From contig QJNS01000182.1 in assembly GCA_004154925.1 (NCBI GenBank), forward strand, positions 100,271-164,270: a stretch of DNA of 64,000 nucleotides. Direction: 5' to 3'. The DNA is from Monosporascus cannonballus (lineage: Eukaryota; Ascomycota; Sordariomycetes; Xylariales). Positions 59,184-64,000 of this stretch are shown piece by piece. The notes below the pieces were generated by a model that saw only the letters and a program-made list of their open reading frames with translations, ran no database searches and was not told where the DNA came from. Position numbers and translations under genes: made by a program. How positions within the stretch are numbered: the stretch's first letter is position 1; each line of letters begins with the position of its first letter.

Positions 59184-60959
59184 TTACACCCGCCTGCTCA
59201 GCCGAAGCGGCACCCCGCCGTTCTCGCCGACGTCGTACACCCCGTTCATCTGCAACGTTAAAATACTCATGCTATCGTTCAACTTCGCCTCGAGTCTCTC
59301 GTCCATCTGCTCTCTGCTCTCCTCACCGACGGGAACCGGATCGACGCGGTGCTCGGACAGGAGAGTCAGGATCACGGCCGTGAACTCGACCTGCGCCATC
59401 TTCTGGCCGGGGCAGACGCGCGGCCCCATCGACCACGGTATGAAGGAGCCCTTGGGCGGCTGGAACAGGGGCTGTTGCGAGCCTGCCGGATTGAGCCAGC
59501 GCGAGGGACGGAACATCAACTCGTCCGAGCAATCTTTCGGGAAAGCGGTTTCGACGAAATCTGGGTCTGAGCCATGATTGATGTCTCGCCAGACCTCGGG
59601 TTCCAGATGAAGGCAAACGGAGTTGATATAAATGACAGTGCGAGGTGGTAAGCATATTGTATCCCGTGACGTCTTGATGGTCTGCGGTTCATGAATCTGC
59701 TTCGTGACATGGACCAAGGGCGTGTAGAGCCTCAGCGTCTCAAACATGAAAGCCATGATTCGCGTTGCTTTGGGATACGCCGAGGTATAGTCAAAATCTT
59801 GTCCCGCATCATCGGGCTGGATTCCATCAATCTCCTCGAGCAGCCAGTCCTGCCACATCGGGTACCTGGCCAGCAACATCAACGCGAAGGAGAGGGTATT
59901 CGCGGTTGTTTCGAATCCGGCAACGGTGAATATGAATAAGTTACCCATCATCTCCTCGTCCGACAGCGCCTTCCCCGTGCCCGGGCCCTGTTCAGACGCC
60001 CGGAGCATTTGGCTCATTATGTTACTTTTGCTGGCGCTTTTCTCGCTGGAGCGCCTGCGTTCTTCATCCAGAAGTGCGTTGGTATGTTGCGGAAACTCGA
60101 GCTTCGCGATGCCTAGCTGCTTCATTTTTGGAGCTCCAGGCATCCAGGATGGCCAATGGGTGAGGAGAGCTGGGGGAAGTAAGATTGGTCCCGTGACGGA
60201 TTCCATGATTGCCTTCGCAGATTCGATGTAGGTCATTTTGAAGCCCGGTCGAGGCTTTTCGCCATCCTCGTTCCGCCAAGGTACGCTAGCTCCCAGTCCT
60301 GCGCCGCTTAGCACATGGATGGTGACTTTCTTGAGCATATCGAACATCTTATTCGAACCTGCGGACGTGGCGCGGTCCTGGGTTCGAACGGCGAATATCT
60401 CGCTGATCATTCCCCGAGTCTGTCGCACACTCTCATCGAAGACGGCTTTCGAGATGCGCTCGTTAATGACGCTTGCCACAATCTTTCGCTGCTTGGCCCA
60501 GCTATCACCATTGTCAGTCAGGACGTTATGCCCAAAGACGCCCATGATCAAGCCCGTCAGATCAGGTTGCTGGAAGTCCCTTGGACGTCGGAGAACCTCG
60601 GACGTCACTTCGGGATCGCATGTCCAGAGTTCGAGCCTTCCGCAGCCCGCGAGCATGAACGACTTGTCGTTGCCTTGAGGGCTGGCATACTGCAGAAACG
60701 GGCGTCGCTTCTCGAAGAACTCCCAGCCGTAGATGGTGAGGGTCAAGCGATTCCAGATTGAGATGGGGAGGTGTCGTTTTAGCAATGGTCGTAGTGGTAC
60801 GCTAAATATCATCCATATGAAATGGTTTTGGTCGAATGGTACGACGAATACGGGCAAGCCAATCCTTCGGGCATGATAAATGTTTCGTATGAAATAGTAC
60901 AGAAATGACGATGCATAAAGCAGCACAAGAATACCTAGAGCTTTAAGAAGCACGGACAT
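59184..60959 (-). CDS. cytochrome P450 monooxygenase, single exon
   Basis: 591 residues with no break. An N-terminal membrane anchor (about 3-25) precedes the Arg-rich hinge. Helix C has the WAKQRK motif (154-159). The I-helix oxygen-activation motif AGFETT is at 347-352. The K-helix ExxR is ETLR at 407-410. The meander FRPSRW is at 483-488, and the haem loop PWSMGPRVCPG is at 508-518 with Cys516 as axial thiolate. The haem loop has Trp-Ser where the consensus has Phe-Gly, as seen in several fungal clans. At 591 residues it is longer than the usual ~500-530. No backbone synthase or tailoring gene lies nearby, so no pathway can be named. The start at 60959 puts the anchor at the N-terminus as expected. 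It is 1.1 kb from decayed genes yet shows no RIP-type damage. Confidence 0.93.
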   Translation of the reverse strand: MSVLLKALGILVLLYASSFLYYFIRNIYHARRIGLPVFVVPFDQNHFIWMIFSVPLRPLLKRHLPISIWNRLTLTIYGWEFFEKRRPFLQYASPQGNDKSFMLAGCGRLELWTCDPEVTSEVLRRPRDFQQPDLTGLIMGVFGHNVLTDNGDSWAKQRKIVASVINERISKAVFDESVRQTRGMISEIFAVRTQDRATSAGSNKMFDMLKKVTIHVLSGAGLGASVPWRNEDGEKPRPGFKMTYIESAKAIMESVTGPILLPPALLTHWPSWMPGAPKMKQLGIAKLEFPQHTNALLDEERRRSSEKSASKSNIMSQMLRASEQGPGTGKALSDEEMMGNLFIFTVAGFETTANTLSFALMLLARYPMWQDWLLEEIDGIQPDDAGQDFDYTSAYPKATRIMAFMFETLRLYTPLVHVTKQIHEPQTIKTSRDTICLPPRTVIYINSVCLHLEPEVWRDINHGSDPDFVETAFPKDCSDELMFRPSRWLNPAGSQQPLFQPPKGSFIPWSMGPRVCPGQKMAQVEFTAVILTLLSEHRVDPVPVGEESREQMDERLEAKLNDSMSILTLQMNGVYDVGENGGVPLRLSRRV

Positions 60960-61957
60960 AGTCGGGGTATCCTGAAAGCAATAGGCAAGAGAAGTAAGTT
61001 AATGTCGATCGCAAGCCCATGGGACGGAGAAGAGATCATTGGCTACATATAGCATGTGGGTAACACCATCTTATATGAAGACTTTGAATAAGTCACCGAG
61101 TATCCCTATACCATGCTTGCCAAGTGAACTATAGCTCTCCTTGCTTGTGTCAACATACAGGATGATTCGCTGCAAACAGGCCTTACATACTTAAGGTAGA
61201 TCCTTCACGGCTTGGTGGGCAGTCGTGCTATTATTTACACCAAGTTGGGCAAACAAATGACAAGGATATCAATCCCTACACTCGGTTAATAATCATGAGT
61301 TAGGTACAATCCGGCACGCCACAAAATACCCTTAATTAGGCATAACATTAAGCATTTTGTGCATACTCGATGGCTAGAGGTTGGATGCCGGGGATTGTTC
61401 CAGGTAGCTAACTGCAACGGCACAGGTTGCCATTAAAAATAAAAATAATGCGCTTAGAGGAGCATTAGGAACTAGGTTCCCAGTTGTCACTTAAAACTTA
61501 TTGCCTTTGTTTCAGGAAATAAAAGTAGCTAGATGCCTATGTGCTGGAGTGCTTTCGACACTGACGTGAATCGGACATATACCCCATAAAACGTCAATAC
61601 CGTATAATCACAGATCAGACCTGCTATTGCTGTGCATAAATGACATATTGGCACCCAAGGACGTAGAGCGGTTATAGTCAACTACCACTGGCTAAATAAA
61701 TATCCGCAACATAGATGCTTGCATCTTTCAGCATGGCGTCCGAACAGGGCTTGTATTAAGCGGTTAAGTGTCAAAGTATGCATATACCGGGTAACTATAC
61801 CAATAAAGCGTAGCGAGGCTTGCTTAGATACATATGGATCCCCAGATTTTGAATGCCCCCCCACGACTTTAGCGCCCGCTAGGACATGGGCCTCCGAAAA
61901 AAAAGGTAAATCTCCTTCACCCCAAAACCACACTTCGCAGTCACACCAACGACCAAG
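60960..61957. other. divergent intergenic region between P450 and Alb1-like gene
   Basis: About 1 kb, presumably with both promoters. TATA-like tracts occur (e.g. near 61050-61070). No gene seen. Confidence 0.5.
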
Positions 61958-62377
61958 ATGCCTTCAGTCAAAAACCCGAACGGACCCTCGAAGAACAGGC
62001 TTGCCGCCCGCGCCGCAAAAGCGCGAAAGCAAGCACGGAAGCAGTCGGCAGTAGGGGGGAAGAGCAAGGTCACCAAGGCCGACCAGAGGCGAGGCGCGCG
62101 ACCCGGTCTGCTCCCGACAAGCGGGCCGAACGCCGCGATCAGCGCGAAGAAGAGGAGGAAGCTGGAGCGCAAGATGGGGTACGCCCTGAAACGCAAGATG
62201 GAGGAGGGGGGCGAGGCTGAGATGAAGGGTAAGCTAACCGCGAAGGGGGTCTAATTCGCATGCGCACTGGCTGACTTGAATGGATCCTCAGACGCCCCTG
62301 AAACCGATGACTCGACCAAGGACGATGGGAAGGCGACCGATGGGGATATGGCGGTGGATACGGAGAACATAGCCTGA
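61958..62377 (+). CDS. small basic nuclear protein, probable Alb1-type ribosome biogenesis factor
   Basis: Exon 1 is 61958-62228 and exon 2 is 62292-62377. The intron (62229-62291) is GTAAGC...CTGAC...CAG. Together they give 118 residues. The N-terminal two thirds are very basic: MPSVKNPNGPSKNRLAARAA, then ARPGLLPTSGP (about 48-58) and KKRRKLERKMGYALKRK (69-85). The spliced C-terminus turns acidic (DAPETDDSTKDDGKATDGDM) and ends NIA. This layout, the KLERK core and the length resemble Alb1 of fungi, which acts with Arx1 in nuclear export of pre-60S ribosomes. Without the splice, the frame ends after eight unrelated residues. Identification is from recalled family pattern and should be confirmed by search. 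It is an ordinary housekeeping-type gene with no damage. Confidence 0.65.
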
Positions 62378-63599
62378 TCTCTCTAGGCGCTGGTATTAGC
62401 GCTTCCGCTCACAGCTCTATCGCCATGTGCTTACGAGATCACGGTTGAGTGATTACAATTGCTCTATCCACGGAAGTCCTGCCGTACATGGAACTCCAGC
62501 TGCAAGCGATGACGGATTTAGAATCCGGCTGGGCGTACTTGGTCTGGCTAAACTTCTAAACCCGATGGGCGCTGCCAAGACGAAGACAGCCGACCGAGCA
62601 AGCAATGTTCGCCAATCTACCCACGCTCCATTAGGACCGGGCAACTATATCGAATCAAGCATTGGCTGAATTCTCAGCCCAAGTGGCCGTCAGCATTGAG
62701 AAAGTGCTGTCGACATCGATACCAGAGAGCACGTCCGATGCCCTCGAGACGGTTGCACTGCCGCTGAAGGATTGAACTAGGTCCTACAGAAATACGCAAT
62801 CATAGCAATCTCATCGTAGCAGGCGGCTTTTGGTCCTCTATAGACCTCGATCATCCGGGATGCCTCTTGGTCGTTCCCAGAGAGGGAACTATTGGGCGAG
62901 TCACCTGAAAGCCTGCCGTCTTGGGTCATCATCACCTTGACCTACACGCGAGGTGATAGTTAGACATCAATGCAGACATAATCTCAAGACTTACAAAGTG
63001 ACTTGTTATGACATTTTTGGGTGCAGCCTTTGTGGGAGCGGCACGGATAGAATGTAAACAATTTTCCTATGGGACGTTACTTGAGGTATGGATAGTGAGA
63101 AATTCGCCTGTTTAGATGTAATGCTGAATCTTGATGATTTCATTGTCATTAGTTACTTAACGAATATGCATTCTTTCTTGCAGCCTCCAGCATGGTCAGA
63201 GACAATGAATGGGCTTTCTGGGCCGTCTCTGCTTTGTGCGCCAGTGCAATAAAAGCAGGTCACCCCAACAACCGGTGAGTCCTTCAAGGTCATGAAATTT
63301 GCCAATCCCTCTAGGAACTGCCACATCCGAATACTGCCTTTATTTCATCTTTTCGAATCAGCCAGATTAATCTAATCTTCCTTGGTTCCTAACACTCGCT
63401 TTAACAAGCAACCCAACTTCCATACTAAGCGACAACCTGGATTCACTATCACTCATTGCCCACACTCAACGGAGACTAATAGGGTCAAGGTAGGCACTCG
63501 TTCCGGTCACCCTTATTGCCACACCTCCTGAAGCCCGATATACTATTTTTTTGTATCATCATAACTCTTCTGCAATCAGCGCCACCTCCATCATCCATC
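62378..63599. other. intergenic, possible fragments only
   Basis: A stretch near 62650-62776 reads SAQVAVSIEKVLSTSIPEST then a stop, which could be a terminal exon. Another near 63191-63275 (MVRDNEWAFWAVSALCASAI, followed by GTGAGT) could be a first exon. Neither could be joined to a convincing gene. Confidence 0.35.
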
Positions 63600-64000
63600 A
63601 TGGCACACCGTACCCACGAACCCACAGTGCGGTTCTCCGCCCCGATGCCGAAGGGCTACGCGTTCGTGCCCAAGGGAAACGTGTACATGACGTCGCACTG
63701 CCGGAAACAGACGATCGCCGCCGACGAGACGGTGTACACGGTACTCGGCGCCAAAAACAGGGCGATCGGGATCCGCGTGCCGGCGCGCGTCCGCGAGGCG
63801 GTGCGCGCGTCGCACGACGCCACGCGGGACGAGCGCGCGCGCGCCGTGCGCAGGAGGGACGACAGGCTGGAGCCGGCGTTCCGAGACGCCATCCTCGGCC
63901 TGTTCCCGCGCGTCCCGGCGGCGGAGCTCGCCGCCGTCGTGGCCCGCGCCACGCGGAAGCTCAGCGGCCGCGTCGGCCGGGCCGGCGCGCTCGGCCTCGG
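63600..64000 (+). CDS. DUF2293 domain protein, 3' end outside window (partial)
   Basis: The frame is open from the ATG at 63600 to the window end (133 codons). It reads PMPKGYAFVPKGNVYMTSHC at about residues 15-34, then RVPARVREAVR (~60-70) and LSGRVGRAGA (~119-128). The KGY-x-FVPKG-x-VY-x-T-x-HCR block and the GRVGR segment fit the DUF2293 family of fungal proteins of unknown function. From about 63640 to the end the DNA is extremely GC-rich (many GCG and CGC codons), unlike neighbouring genes. The start is the first ATG and fits the short N-terminus before the domain. No function is assigned to the family. Confidence 0.72.
   Translation, partial: MAHRTHEPTVRFSAPMPKGYAFVPKGNVYMTSHCRKQTIAADETVYTVLGAKNRAIGIRVPARVREAVRASHDATRDERARAVRRRDDRLEPAFRDAILGLFPRVPAAELAAVVARATRKLSGRVGRAGALGL

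Overview
This window looks like nuclear DNA from a filamentous ascomycete (Pezizomycotina). The protein-coding flanks have near-balanced base composition and short GT-AG introns with CTAAC-type branch sites. Between them lies a sharply bounded AT-rich block of about 44 kb (about 11.92-56.22 kb). In that block CpA and TpG are scarce, TpA is abundant and CpG is kept, which is the footprint of repeat-induced point mutation (RIP). The order or species cannot be fixed from sequence alone; a Sordariomycete-like fungus with compartmented GC/AT chromosomes is a reasonable guess.

Left flank (1-11.9 kb). An alpha/beta hydrolase runs off the left end, with a 187-bp solo LTR in its promoter. A second solo LTR sits at 1720-1959. 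A divergent metal-uptake pair follows: a three-exon CTR-type copper transporter (minus) and a one-exon ferric/cupric reductase (plus). They share a ~0.96 kb promoter with two copies of a Mac1/MacA-like motif. Next comes a dead MFS permease of the allantoate/pantothenate type. Decayed copies of a MATA-type HMG-box gene lie at 9.5-11.75 kb.

AT-rich block (11,921-56,216). It resolves into nested retroelements, supported by LTR pairs of matching length and by target-site duplications (TSDs). The outermost candidate element has 187-bp LTRs at both edges of the block. Inside it are Gypsy-A (13,158-44,280, minus, 207-bp LTRs) and Gypsy-2 (45,622-52,374, minus, TSD ccttt). A Copia element (15,505-39,260, plus, 207-bp LTRs) sits in Gypsy-A. 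The Copia element is interrupted by Gypsy-1 (20,852-27,822, plus, TSD caatg/taata) and, in its 3' LTR, by an unclassified 10,664-bp insertion flanked by the 8-bp repeat cctgggac. With inserts removed, the four hosts shrink to 6.1-7.4 kb, normal LTR-element sizes. No element keeps an intact gene. Gypsy-1 and Gypsy-2 both carry a relic antisense coiled-coil reading frame beside the 3' LTR.

Right flank (56.2-64 kb). Two more HMG-box pseudogene copies, one showing the conserved intron inside a serine codon, are followed by an intact one-exon cytochrome P450 (minus), a two-exon small basic protein resembling ribosome-biogenesis factor Alb1 (plus), and a very GC-rich DUF2293 gene that runs off the right end.

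How it fits together: the CTR/reductase pair is a coherent reductive metal-uptake module (the reductase makes Cu(I)/Fe(II), CTR imports Cu(I)). The retroelement nest appears to have grown within a cluster of HMG-box gene copies, since related copies lie on both sides.
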